The notes under the pieces are model-generated. The model saw nothing but the letters and a program-made list of their open reading frames with translations, did no database searches and was not told the origin of the DNA. The position numbers and the translations under genes were made by a program. DNA of 38,445 bases. It comes from Kutzneria sp. 744 (GTDB lineage Bacteria; Actinomycetota; Actinomycetes; Mycobacteriales; Pseudonocardiaceae). Positions 10,039-17,998 of the stretch are shown piece by piece. The DNA is taken from positions 8,965,435-9,003,879 of the forward strand of contig NZ_KK037166.1 of NCBI RefSeq assembly GCF_000568255.1. Direction: 5' to 3'. Each line of letters starts with the position of its first letter. Position 1 is the stretch's first letter.

Positions 10039-10196
10039 CAGCGCGCCCTCTCCCCGTCGCCCATAGTGCTGGGAAAGCTACTACACGCAGCGTGAGGACC
10101 GACCCGTCGCCAGGCCCAAGCCTCTTAACCCGAAGAGACCAAAGTTGATCACGTTGGGAAGTCGGAGCGTCTCCTGTGTACCTCCGAACCGGTGAT

Positions 10197-11213
10197 TCAG
10201 CCGGCGGAGTCCCGAAAACGCCGCAGGGCCAGGGCAAGCGTCAGCCGGAACCGGCCGGCCGGTTCGTCGACGGCATAGCCCAGGCTCGTCTCGGCCCGGG
10301 CGAGGCGCGCGGCGACGGAGCTGTGGTGGCGGTGCACCAAGGTTGCCGCCTTGCGCACGGAGTCGGTGGCGACCACGGCGGTCAGCACGTCCAGGGTGTC
10401 CTGGCCGCCGGGCTCGGCGGCCAGCCGGTCCAGGGCCGCCACGTCCGGGATGGCGCCGACCTCGCCGACCCGGATCTGCTGGGCGATCGGGCCGAGGGCG
10501 CCGAGATCGTCCCAGTGCACGGCGTCGACCACGCCCGGGGCGGTGAACCGCGCGGCGACCGTGGCCGCCCGCCACGACTCCGGGGCCCGCATCGCCTGCA
10601 CCACAGGGCCTACGCCGATCGTCTGTCCGATGGGGACGATCGTTTCCGCCGGCCCGAGCACGGCGTGCTCGCTGCCGATCGCCGCCTGCGGGCCGGGCGG
10701 CTCGGGCAGCGGGCCGTTGCGCACGGCCAGCACCCGGATCGGTGTCAGCGGCGAGAAACCCAACAGGTGCAGGGCCCGTGACCGCTCGGCGTCGCCGGCC
10801 GAGGCCGAGACGACCAGTTCGACCAGAGCCGGATCGTCCAAACCGGACAGTCGGGCCCTGGTCTCGCCGAGCAGCACGCCGGCGGCGATGGCGAACCGCT
10901 CCAGCACGATCTCGTCCAGCGGCAGCGGCTCGCCGTCCCGCTCCAGCCAGACCCGGCCGCCGCCGTCCAGCTCGCGGCCGGCGGCCGGTGGCGGCGCGGT
11001 CACCAGCGACGTGCCGTCGGCGTCCATCCGCAGCCACACGCCCGTCTCGGGCACGTGCAGGCCGGCCGGGCACTCCGCCAGCTGCGCGGTGCTGGCCACC
11101 AGCCGCTCCAGCCCGGCGTGCTGGGCGACCAGGACGTCGAAGAAGCTGATCACCCGCACCGCGCTGGCCGCGTCGGAATCCAATGCGGACAGTCGAAGCA
11201 GCAGGCCCTTCAC
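10197..11213 (-). CDS. PucR/CdaR-type transcriptional regulator
   Basis: Regulator of 338 residues with a C-terminal PucR-type helix-turn-helix. In the last 65 residues the pattern TLDVLTAVVATDSVRKAATLVHRHHSSVAARLARAETSLGY matches the HTH_30 layout, with a helix of spaced histidines. The N-terminal 250 residues hold no domain I can name and may sense a ligand. The start is GTG at 11211-11213: a -10-like TAGCCT lies 7 nt before it and no Shine-Dalgarno is seen, so the transcript may be leaderless. It sits upstream of and co-oriented with the NCS1 permease and TenA genes, the likely targets. PucR relatives often control purine or nitrogen-compound use. Confidence 0.75.
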   Translation of the reverse strand: MKGLLLRLSALDSDAASAVRVISFFDVLVAQHAGLERLVASTAQLAECPAGLHVPETGVWLRMDADGTSLVTAPPPAAGRELDGGGRVWLERDGEPLPLDEIVLERFAIAAGVLLGETRARLSGLDDPALVELVVSASAGDAERSRALHLLGFSPLTPIRVLAVRNGPLPEPPGPQAAIGSEHAVLGPAETIVPIGQTIGVGPVVQAMRAPESWRAATVAARFTAPGVVDAVHWDDLGALGPIAQQIRVGEVGAIPDVAALDRLAAEPGGQDTLDVLTAVVATDSVRKAATLVHRHHSSVAARLARAETSLGYAVDEPAGRFRLTLALALRRFRDSAG

Positions 11214-11220
11214 GTGGTCG

Positions 11221-11226
11221 AGGCTA
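11221..11226 (-). promoter_or_regulatory. -10 element (TAGCCT) of a leaderless PucR gene
   Basis: TAGCCT on the minus strand ends 7 nt before the GTG start at 11213, the spacing expected if transcription starts at the start codon. No clear -35 was found. Confidence 0.4.
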
Positions 11227-11315
11227 CCCGGCGCCAGCCACGTGGCGGGGCTCGGCGACCCGATTCGCGCCAGCTGTCGGATGCCGCCGGCCGCGCCGCC
11301 GGGCAGTGTTGTGGC

Positions 11316-11396
11316 ATGAGCGAGCTTGCGAGCGAATCATTCAACGCAGAGCGTCCGCGAACGCGGACACCGAGCGACAGCGAGGTGCCGCAGTGA
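11316..11396 (+). CDS. Short upstream ORF overlapping the first hydrolase start
   Basis: A 26-codon ORF (ATG 11316) encodes a charged peptide beginning MSELASESF and ends in a TGA that overlaps the GTG start of the first hydrolase (GTGA). Its DNA repeats GAGCGA-like words and contains a hairpin with 7-bp arms GTCCGCG/CGCGGAC (11353-11368). It could be a translational coupling leader or only a fragment of a dispersed repeat. There is no homology I can name. Confidence 0.35.
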   Translation: MSELASESFNAERPRTRTPSDSEVPQ

Positions 11397-12337
11397 GCTA
11401 CGCGATCGATCCCGAACTCCAGCCGTGGCTGGCGATGCTGCCGGTGATCAGCCTTGAGGACATGTCGGTCATCCGGGCCGCGATGGCCGATCCGGAGGCG
11501 CGGGCCCAGGGCTTCCAGCTGCCGGTGTACGAGCCGGCGTCGCCGGTCGCCGTGGAGGAGAAGCTGATCCCCGGCCCCGCCGGCGCGCCGGACGTGCGCG
11601 TTCGCGTCTACACGCCGAGCGGGCACAACGGACCGCTGCCCGGCTACCTCAACATTCACGGCGGCGGGTTCGTCATCGGCGACCTCGACCAGGACGAGTC
11701 GCTGGCCACCCGGATCGCCGACCAGATCGGGGCGGTCGTGGTGTCCGTCGACTACCGGCTGGCTCCGGAGCACCCGTACCCGGCGGGCCTTGAGGACTGC
11801 TATGCGGCTTTGGAATGGACCACGGCCAAGGCATCCGAGTTGCGCATAGACCCGTCCCGGATCGGGATCGGCGGCATCAGCGCCGGCGGCGGTCTGTCCG
11901 CCGCCCTAGCGCTGCTAGCGCGTGACCGTGGCGGGCCGGCCATCTGCTTCCAGTACCTGGGCGTTCCCGAGCTGGACGATCGCCTGGAGACGCCGTCGAT
12001 GACGAAGTTCGTCGACACCCCCATGTGGAATCGGCCCAACGCCGTCTACAGCTGGCAGTACTACCTCGGCGGCCAGCCGGCCGACCAGTATGCCGCGCCG
12101 TCCCGCGCCGAGGACCTGTCCGGTCTGCCGCCGGCCTACGTCGACGTGTGCGAGTTCGATCCCCTCCGTGACGAGGGCATGATCTACGCACACCGCCTGA
12201 TCCAGGCCGGCGTGCCGACCGAGCTGCACCACTTCCCCGGCACGTTCCACGGCTCCGGCCTGGTCGAGGCGGCCGCCGTCAGCCGCCGCATGTCCGGCGA
12301 GATGATCGACGCCATCCGCCGCGGCCTGAAGGCGTGA
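11393..12337 (+). CDS. Alpha/beta-hydrolase, hormone-sensitive-lipase family, copy 1
   Basis: Esterase/lipase-type hydrolase of 314 residues. The oxyanion-hole HGGG (89-92) precedes GISAGGG with nucleophile Ser163; Asp256 (CEFDPLRDEG) and His286 (FHGS) complete the triad, all in HSL-family order. No signal peptide, so cytoplasmic. Start GTG 11393 with GAGG 8 nt upstream; it encodes (M)SYAIDPEL, matching the N-terminus of the neighbouring copy. The last codons overlap a possible GTG of copy 2. The two proteins are close relatives across their length, so this is a tandem duplication. Substrate unknown; small acyl esters are typical for the family. Confidence 0.85.
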   Translation: MSYAIDPELQPWLAMLPVISLEDMSVIRAAMADPEARAQGFQLPVYEPASPVAVEEKLIPGPAGAPDVRVRVYTPSGHNGPLPGYLNIHGGGFVIGDLDQDESLATRIADQIGAVVVSVDYRLAPEHPYPAGLEDCYAALEWTTAKASELRIDPSRIGIGGISAGGGLSAALALLARDRGGPAICFQYLGVPELDDRLETPSMTKFVDTPMWNRPNAVYSWQYYLGGQPADQYAAPSRAEDLSGLPPAYVDVCEFDPLRDEGMIYAHRLIQAGVPTELHHFPGTFHGSGLVEAAAVSRRMSGEMIDAIRRGLKA

Positions 12338-12342
12338 CGACC

Positions 12343-13272
12343 ATGGCCTACGCGATCGACCCCGAACTCCTGCCGTGGCTGGAGATGCTGCCCTCCGGCG
12401 ACTTCACCGACCCCGTCGAGGCCAGGGAGCAGTTCCGGCGCGTCGTCGCCGGCCGGGCGGCGTACGAGACGTCGACGCCGGTCTCCATCGAGGAGAAGCT
12501 GATCCCCGGCCCCGACGGCGCGCCCGACGTGCGGATCCGCGTCTACACGCCGACCGGCCGCCCGGCGCCGCGGCCCGGCTACCTCTCCATCCACGGCGGC
12601 GGCTTCGTCATCGGCGACCTGGACATGGATGAGGCCGGTTCGCTCGCCGTCGCCGACGAGATCGGCGCCGTCGTGGTGTCCGTGGACTACCGGCTCGCGC
12701 CCGAACATCCGTACCCGGCCGGCATCGAGGACTGCTACGCCGCGTTGGCCTGGACCGCCGCCAACGCCGCCGACCTCGGCATCGACCCCGACCGCCTCGC
12801 CATCGGCGGCGGCAGCGCCGGCGGCGGCCTGTCCGCCGGCCTAGCGCTGCTAGCGCGTGACCGTGGCGGGCCGGCCATCTGCTTCCAGTACCTCGGCATT
12901 CCCGAGCTGGACGACCGGCTCGACACGCCGTCCATGACCCAGTTCGTAGACACCCCCATGTGGAACCGCCCCCGCGCAGTGATCAGCTGGGACGCCTACC
13001 TCGGCGGCCGCCCCGCCGACCAGTACGCCTCGCCCGCCCGCGCCGAGGACCTCTCCGGCCTGCCGCCCGCCTACGTCTCCGTGTGCGAGTTCGACCCCCT
13101 CCGCGACGAGGGCCTCATCTACGCGCACCGCCTCATCCAGGCCGGCGTGCCGACCGAGGTGCACCACTACCCGGGCACCTTCCACGGCTCCGGCCTCGTC
13201 GAGTCGGCCACCGTCAGCCGGCGCATGGCGGCCGAGATGCTGGACGCCCTCCGCCGCGGTCTCAAGGCCTGA
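12343..13272 (+). CDS. Alpha/beta-hydrolase, hormone-sensitive-lipase family, copy 2
   Basis: Second tandem HSL-family hydrolase, 309 residues, with the same HGGG, GGSAGGG nucleophile motif, CEFDPLRDEG and FHGS blocks as copy 1. ATG 12343 was chosen over an overlapping GTG at 12334 because MAYAIDPEL lines up with the start of copy 1 and AAGG lies about 10 nt upstream. A 54-nt block (12840-12893) is identical to 11905-11958 in copy 1, including two CTA leucine codons that are rare in this genome, which suggests recent local gene conversion. It is followed by a 149-nt gap and the NCS1 operon. Confidence 0.85.
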   Translation: MAYAIDPELLPWLEMLPSGDFTDPVEAREQFRRVVAGRAAYETSTPVSIEEKLIPGPDGAPDVRIRVYTPTGRPAPRPGYLSIHGGGFVIGDLDMDEAGSLAVADEIGAVVVSVDYRLAPEHPYPAGIEDCYAALAWTAANAADLGIDPDRLAIGGGSAGGGLSAGLALLARDRGGPAICFQYLGIPELDDRLDTPSMTQFVDTPMWNRPRAVISWDAYLGGRPADQYASPARAEDLSGLPPAYVSVCEFDPLRDEGLIYAHRLIQAGVPTEVHHYPGTFHGSGLVESATVSRRMAAEMLDALRRGLKA

Positions 13273-13283
13273 CCCCGTCAAGA

Positions 13284-13319
13284 TTTCCCTGCAACCGGTT
13301 CCACGGGCCGAAAGGGAAA
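13284..13319. repeat. Inverted repeat TTTCCCT/AGGGAAA after the hydrolases
   Basis: Perfect 7-bp arms (13284-13290 and 13313-13319) with a 22-nt spacer containing AACCGGTT. It lies 12 nt past the copy 2 stop and 103 nt before the next start, so it could be a weak terminator or an upstream operator. No T-run follows. Confidence 0.35.
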
Positions 13320-13392
13320 GATCCTCGGGACAGGTGGACCGCGGGCGTGTTGCCGGGCAGGGTCGGCGGGCGTATGGTCCGCCCAACTGAAC

Positions 13393-13403
13393 AGGTCTGG
13401 ACA
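13393..13403. promoter_or_regulatory. GntR/HutC-type operator candidate
   Basis: AGGTCTGGACA resembles the HutC-subfamily half-palindrome TGGTCTAGACCA (about 9 of 12 positions). It lies 19-29 nt before the first gene of the six-gene operon, whose third gene encodes a HutC-type (UTRA) GntR regulator, so autoregulation is likely. Confidence 0.4.
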
Positions 13404-13421
13404 GGATCAGAGGAGCCCTCG

Positions 13422-14873
13422 ATGGCGCCCGGTGCGGACTCGGCCCCACTCCAGGTGGAGGCCAACGGCATCAATGTGATCGGCGACGACGAGCGCAAGG
13501 GCACGGCCAGACAGCTGTTCTGGCCCTGGTTCGGGGCCAACGTCTCGGTGCTGGGCCTGAGCTACGGCTCGTTCACGCTGGGCTTCGGCATCTCGTTCTG
13601 GCAGGCGGCGATCGCCGGCGTGGTGGGCATCGTCTTCTCGTTCCTGCTGTGCGGCTTCGTCGCGGTGGCGGGCAAGCGGGGATCGGCGCCGACAATGATC
13701 CTGAGCCGGGCGGCGTTCGGCGTGCGCGGCAACTGGCTGGCGACGGCGATCTCCTGGGTCCTGACGGTGGGCTGGGAAACCGTGCTGACGGTGCTGGCCA
13801 CGCTGGCCACGGCGACGGTGTTCACGCAGCTGGGCTGGGGTGGCGGCCCGGTGGTGAAGATCCTGGCGCTGGTGGTGGTCGCGGTGCTGACCATCGGCGG
13901 CGGCGTGATGGGCTTCGACCTGATCATGCGCATGCAGACCGTGATCACGATTGTCACGGCCGTGCTGACGCTGGTGTTCATCGCCTTCGTGATCCCGCAC
14001 ATCGACTGGGCCAAGGTGGCCGCCGTCCCGGCGGGGTCGGCGGGCAGCGTGGTCGGCGCGCTGGTGTTCCTCATGACGGGCTTCGGCCTGGGCTGGGTGA
14101 ACGCGGCGGCGGACTACTCCCGCTACCTGCCGCGGACCACCTCGGGCCGTGCGGTGATCGGCTGGACGACGTTCGGCTCGGCGCTGGCCCCGGTGGTGCT
14201 GCTGATCATGGGCCTGCTGCTGGCGGCCTCGTCACCGGACCTGAACAAGGCGATCGCGGCCGACCCGATCGGCGCGCTGGCCAGCGTGCTGCCCACCTGG
14301 TACCTGGTGCCGTTCGTGATCGTGGCGGTGCTCGGCCTGGTCGGCGGCGCGGTGCTGAACATCTACTCCTCGGGCCTGGCCCTGCTGGCTGCCGGCCTGA
14401 AGGCGCCGCGGTTCGTGGCCGCGCTGATCGACGGCACGATCATCATCCTCGGCACGATCTACGTGGCCTTCTTCGCCGACGACTTCCTGGGCCCGTTCCA
14501 GGGTTTCCTCATCACGCTGGGCACGCCGATCGCGGCCTGGTGCGGCGTGATGCTGGCCGACATCGCCTCCCGCCGAAACGGATACTCGGAGACCGACCTG
14601 TACGACCCGAAGGGCCGCTACGGCAGCGTGCGCTGGCTGGCTGTCGGCGTCGTGGTGGTGTCCACAGTGGTCGGTTGGGGGCTCGTCACCAACACGTACG
14701 CGGCATGGCTGTCCTGGCAGGGATATCTGCTCAGCCCGCTCGGGCTCGGCGGCCGTGACGGCGCTTGGGCGGCGGCGAACCTGGGCGTGCTCGCGGCCCT
14801 GGTGATCTCCTTCGTGGTCACGTGGGCGGCGCGGCGGTCGCAGGTGCGCAAACAGGAGCTGGTGGCGGCATGA
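13422..14873 (+). CDS. NCS1-family cytosine/purine-type permease
   Basis: Integral membrane symporter of 483 residues with about twelve helices, closer to the cytosine/purine permease branch than the other NCS1 gene in the window. Family signs are the N-terminal WFGANVSVLGLSYG, KRGSAPTMILSRAAFGVRGN after helix 2, and NAAADYSRYLPRTTSG in mid-protein. The start ATG 13422 follows AGAGGA. The stop TGA overlaps the ATG of the cysteine hydrolase. It is the first gene of a six-gene operon and presumably brings in its substrate: a nucleobase, nucleoside-like or hydantoin-like compound. Confidence 0.85.
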   Translation: MAPGADSAPLQVEANGINVIGDDERKGTARQLFWPWFGANVSVLGLSYGSFTLGFGISFWQAAIAGVVGIVFSFLLCGFVAVAGKRGSAPTMILSRAAFGVRGNWLATAISWVLTVGWETVLTVLATLATATVFTQLGWGGGPVVKILALVVVAVLTIGGGVMGFDLIMRMQTVITIVTAVLTLVFIAFVIPHIDWAKVAAVPAGSAGSVVGALVFLMTGFGLGWVNAAADYSRYLPRTTSGRAVIGWTTFGSALAPVVLLIMGLLLAASSPDLNKAIAADPIGALASVLPTWYLVPFVIVAVLGLVGGAVLNIYSSGLALLAAGLKAPRFVAALIDGTIIILGTIYVAFFADDFLGPFQGFLITLGTPIAAWCGVMLADIASRRNGYSETDLYDPKGRYGSVRWLAVGVVVVSTVVGWGLVTNTYAAWLSWQGYLLSPLGLGGRDGAWAAANLGVLAALVISFVVTWAARRSQVRKQELVAA

Positions 14874-15403
14874 AGGCCCACCTCGCGGTGATCGACATGC
14901 AGTACGTGTTCGCCGATCCGCAAAGTCCTTGGTTCACTCCGGGGTTCGAGGGCGTGATGGCCCCGATCCACAAGCTGGTGGCGGCGTTCAGGGACGTCAC
15001 GTTCACCCGCTTCGTCGCCCCGGAACGGCCGGTCGGCGCCTGGCGGCTGTACTACGAGCGCTGGCCGTTCGCGGTGCAGCCGCCGGATGCCGAGATCTAC
15101 CAGCTGGTCGACGGCCTGCAAGGGTCCACAGTGGACGAGACCACCTTCGGCAAGTGGGGCCCCGACCTGGCCGAGCGGGTCGGCGACGCCGATGTGCTGG
15201 TGCTGGCCGGGGTGGCGACGGACTGCTGCGTGCTGTCGACGGCGCTGGCGGCGGCCGACGCGGGCATGCTGACCTGGATCGTTGCCGATGCCTGCGCCGG
15301 CATGGACGACGCGGCGCACGAACGGGCCCTGGACATCGCCCGCGGCTACAGCCCGCACATCGAGGTCAAGACGCTGGACGAGGTGCTGACGTGCTGCGTC
15401 TGA
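14870..15403 (+). CDS. Isochorismatase-like cysteine hydrolase
   Basis: Cytoplasmic hydrolase of 177 residues in the isochorismatase/nicotinamidase superfamily, whose members cleave amide or carbamoyl bonds of small molecules. The Asp-Lys-Cys triad is readable: D9 (VIDMQ), K95 (TFGKWGPDL) and C120 (ATDCCV, just after the cis-peptide region). The start overlaps the permease stop as ATGA; the 3' end overlaps the GTG start of the GntR gene by 13 nt. In this operon it probably opens or deamidates the heterocyclic or amide part of the imported compound. Relatives include nicotinamidase, N-carbamoylsarcosine amidase and RutB; I cannot choose among them. Confidence 0.8.
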   Translation: MKAHLAVIDMQYVFADPQSPWFTPGFEGVMAPIHKLVAAFRDVTFTRFVAPERPVGAWRLYYERWPFAVQPPDAEIYQLVDGLQGSTVDETTFGKWGPDLAERVGDADVLVLAGVATDCCVLSTALAAADAGMLTWIVADACAGMDDAAHERALDIARGYSPHIEVKTLDEVLTCCV

Positions 15404-16095
15404 AGTACGAGCAGATCGCCGACCAGCTGGCGCGGGACATTCGCGGCGGCCGCTTACCGCGTGGCGCGCGACTGCCCGGCGAGCACGTGCTGGCCAGCCG
15501 GTTCGAGGTCAGCCGCAACACGATCCGCCAGGCCCTGGCCGAGCTGGGCAGCCGCGGCCTGATCGCCACCCACTCCGGCAAGGGCTCGTTCGTCACCTTC
15601 GACGACCGCCCGCTGGACGACCGCATCGGCTGGACGCGGGCGCTGGCCGAGCAGGGCGTGCACACCACGGTCGAGGTCATCCGGCTGGAGCTGGTCACCG
15701 ACCGGGCGATGGCCGACCGGTTCGGCGTCGACGACGACGAGTTCGTGGCACTCGACCGCGTCAGGTCCATTGTGGACGGGCCGCCGATCTCCTTCGAGTG
15801 CACCAGGGTCGCCGCCACCGACCCGATGCGCCAGCTGACCGAGTCCGGTCTGGACGGATCGCTGTACGACGTGCTGCGCGCGGAGGGCCTGGTGCCCGAA
15901 CAGGGGGAGGAGTGGGTCGAGTTGGGGCAGATCACCGAGGTGGAGGCGGCTGTGCTCGGCCGTTCGCCGGGGGAGCGCTTCCTGCGGGCCCGCCGGCTGT
16001 GTCGGGATCGCCACGGTGTTTTCGTGGAGCACACGGAGAGTCTGCTGGATCCGGACCGCTTCCGGCTGCACCTGAAGTTCGGTGGCGTGGAGTGA
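15391..16095 (+). CDS. GntR-family regulator, HutC (UTRA) subfamily
   Basis: Regulator of 234 residues. The N-terminal winged helix-turn-helix (residues about 3-70: YEQIADQLARDIRGGRLPRG and VSRNTIRQALAELGSRGL) is followed by a UTRA ligand-binding domain (about 85-232). GTG 15391 is the start because LRLKYEQIADQL is the normal beginning of the family and GAGG lies just upstream. The gene is embedded in the operon, overlapping both neighbours, so it very likely controls the operon itself through the site at 13393-13403. The effector should be the substrate or an intermediate of the pathway. Confidence 0.88.
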   Translation: MLRLKYEQIADQLARDIRGGRLPRGARLPGEHVLASRFEVSRNTIRQALAELGSRGLIATHSGKGSFVTFDDRPLDDRIGWTRALAEQGVHTTVEVIRLELVTDRAMADRFGVDDDEFVALDRVRSIVDGPPISFECTRVAATDPMRQLTESGLDGSLYDVLRAEGLVPEQGEEWVELGQITEVEAAVLGRSPGERFLRARRLCRDRHGVFVEHTESLLDPDRFRLHLKFGGVE

Positions 16096-17075
16096 GCCGC
16101 GCGCTGGCGGCGTTCACCGGACTGGCCATCGGCGACGCGCTGGGCATGCCGACGCAGTCGATGCCGCGGGAGGCGATCCAGGCCCGCTACGGCGTCCTCA
16201 CCGGATTCGAGCCGGGGCCGGCGGACCAGCCGATCGCGCCAGGCATGGCTGCCGGCTCGATCACCGACGACACCGAGCAGGCGGTTCTGGTGGCGCGGCT
16301 GCTGATCGCCGGCGACGGGCACGTCGACGCGCACCGGCTGGCGGCCGATCTGCTGGCGTGGGAAGAGGACATGCGTCGCCGCGGCTCGCTGGACCTGCTC
16401 GGGCCGTCGACCAAGGCCGCGGTGAGCGCGGTGGCGGCGGGCGAGAGCCTGGAGCGGGCCGGACGGTTCGGCACGACCAACGGCGCCGCGATGCGAATCA
16501 CCCCTGTCGGCATCGCGCACGGCGTCGACGACCTTCCATCCCTTGTGGACAAAGTCGTCGAGGCCAGCTGGGTCACGCACAACACGGGTGTCGCGCTGTC
16601 GGGCGCGGCGGCCGTGGCGGCCGCGGTGAGCGCCGGCATCGCCGGCGCCACCGTCGCCGAGGCCACGAAGATCGCGGCCGAGGCGGCGGGATTGGCTTCG
16701 GGGCGAGGAAACTGGATCGCCGCCGGCGATGTGGGCACGCGGCTGGCCTGGGCCAGCGAGGTCGTCGAGGACCTGCCGCCGGGCGAGGCCGCCGACACGA
16801 TCTACCGGTTGGTCGGCACGAGCGTCGCCACGCAGGAGTCAGTGCCGGCCGCTTTTGCCGTGCTGGCCGTGCATCCGGACGATCCGTGGCGGGCCTGCCT
16901 GCTCGCGGCCTCGCTCGGCGGCGACTGCGACACCATCGCCGCCATCGTCGGGGCGATCGCCGGTGCCTGCCACGGCGACGACGCCTTCCCGGACGAGGCG
17001 GTGCGCACCATCCACGCGGTCAACGACCTTCCGTTGGCCGGACTGACCGCGGAACTGCTGGCGCTGCGCGGATGA
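16092..17075 (+). CDS. ADP-ribosylglycohydrolase-family protein
   Basis: DraG/ARH-fold enzyme of 327 residues. The di-metal signature is present: GLAIGDALGMPTQ near the N-terminus, SITDDTEQ around residue 57, and GGDCDTIAAIVGAIAGA near the C-terminus. Family members hydrolyse N- or O-glycosidic bonds of ADP-ribose. In a catabolic operon with a PfkB kinase and an NCS1 permease, a role in cleaving a ribosyl-base (N-glycosidic) bond is more likely than removal of ADP-ribose from proteins; this is inference. GTG start 16092 overlaps the GntR stop, and the stop overlaps the kinase ATG. Confidence 0.82.
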   Translation: MSRALAAFTGLAIGDALGMPTQSMPREAIQARYGVLTGFEPGPADQPIAPGMAAGSITDDTEQAVLVARLLIAGDGHVDAHRLAADLLAWEEDMRRRGSLDLLGPSTKAAVSAVAAGESLERAGRFGTTNGAAMRITPVGIAHGVDDLPSLVDKVVEASWVTHNTGVALSGAAAVAAAVSAGIAGATVAEATKIAAEAAGLASGRGNWIAAGDVGTRLAWASEVVEDLPPGEAADTIYRLVGTSVATQESVPAAFAVLAVHPDDPWRACLLAASLGGDCDTIAAIVGAIAGACHGDDAFPDEAVRTIHAVNDLPLAGLTAELLALRG

Positions 17076-17998
17076 GCCGCCTGGTGCACGTGGGCCAGGT
17101 GATCGTCGACATCGTGATGTACGTGCCGAGGCTGCCCGAGCGGGGCGGCGACGTGCTGGCGACCGGCGGCGGAACCGAGGTCGGCGGCGGCTTCAACGTG
17201 CTCACCGCCGCCGTGCGCCAGGGCCTGACCGCCGCCTACGGTGGCATGCACGGCACCGGGCCGTGGGGCGATCTCGCCCGCAAACGCTTGGCGCAGGAGC
17301 ACATCGACGTGCTCCAGCCGAAGATGTCCGCGCTGGACACGGGTTTCACGGTGGCGCTGGTCGATGCGGAGGGGGAGCGGACGTTCGCCACCACCTTCGG
17401 CGCGGAGGGCCAGCTGCGAACGAACGACCTGCGGCGGATCCGGATCTTCACCGATGACATCGTGTACGTCTCGGGCTACGGCCTGGCTTTGCCGGTGAAC
17501 GGCCCCGCGGTGAACTCCTGGCTGTCCACTGTGGACTCTAATATCACCGTGGTGCTCGATCCCGGCCCGCTGGCGGCGGAGATTCCCGAAGCCGTGCTGA
17601 AACCGGTGATCGACCGGGCCGACTGGATCAGCTGCAACGAGCGCGAGGCCAAGCTGCTGACCGGCGAGGACGACCCGGTCAAGGCCGTCCAGGCCTTGCG
17701 GCGGCGCAACGCCATCGTCCGCATCGGGTCCGGCGGCTGCGTGCTGGCGACGGCCGACGACGTGATCACGGTGCCGGGCTTCCCGGTCGAGGTGGTGGAC
17801 ACCAACGGCGCCGGCGACGCGCACACCGGCGCGTTCATGGCTGGCCTGGCCGCCGGACTCCCGCCGAGACGGGCCGCGCGGCGGGCCAACGCCGCCGCAG
17901 CGATCGCCGTCACCCGACGAGGGCCGGCCTCTGCCCCTACGATCGAGGAGGTGCACAAGCTGCTGAGCGACGAGGAGCCTGGGGATGTCGCTGACTGA
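17072..17998 (+). CDS. PfkB-family (ribokinase-like) sugar or nucleoside kinase
   Basis: Kinase of 308 residues. The N-terminal substrate lid region GGGTEVGGGFNVLTAAVRQG and the C-terminal anion-hole and catalytic-base motif DTNGAGDAHTGAFMAGLAAG are clear. Members phosphorylate ribose, other sugars or nucleosides. ATG 17072 overlaps the previous stop, and the gene runs 14 nt into the CoA-transferase gene. Together with the glycohydrolase-like protein it suggests that a glycoside is phosphorylated before or after cleavage, as in pseudouridine use, although no PsuG homologue is present. Confidence 0.85.
   Translation: MSRLVHVGQVIVDIVMYVPRLPERGGDVLATGGGTEVGGGFNVLTAAVRQGLTAAYGGMHGTGPWGDLARKRLAQEHIDVLQPKMSALDTGFTVALVDAEGERTFATTFGAEGQLRTNDLRRIRIFTDDIVYVSGYGLALPVNGPAVNSWLSTVDSNITVVLDPGPLAAEIPEAVLKPVIDRADWISCNEREAKLLTGEDDPVKAVQALRRRNAIVRIGSGGCVLATADDVITVPGFPVEVVDTNGAGDAHTGAFMAGLAAGLPPRRAARRANAAAAIAVTRRGPASAPTIEEVHKLLSDEEPGDVAD

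Noticed and set aside
10039-10196. Possible TPP riboswitch before the NCS1-TenA genes
   Set aside because: I looked for the conserved CTGAGA and ACCTGAT-type cores on the minus strand and found none. The gap shows no other feature.
16092-17075. DraG-type regulator of nitrogenase
   Set aside because: No DraT or nif genes nearby. The gene is fused by overlaps to a catabolic operon, so a small-molecule role is more likely.
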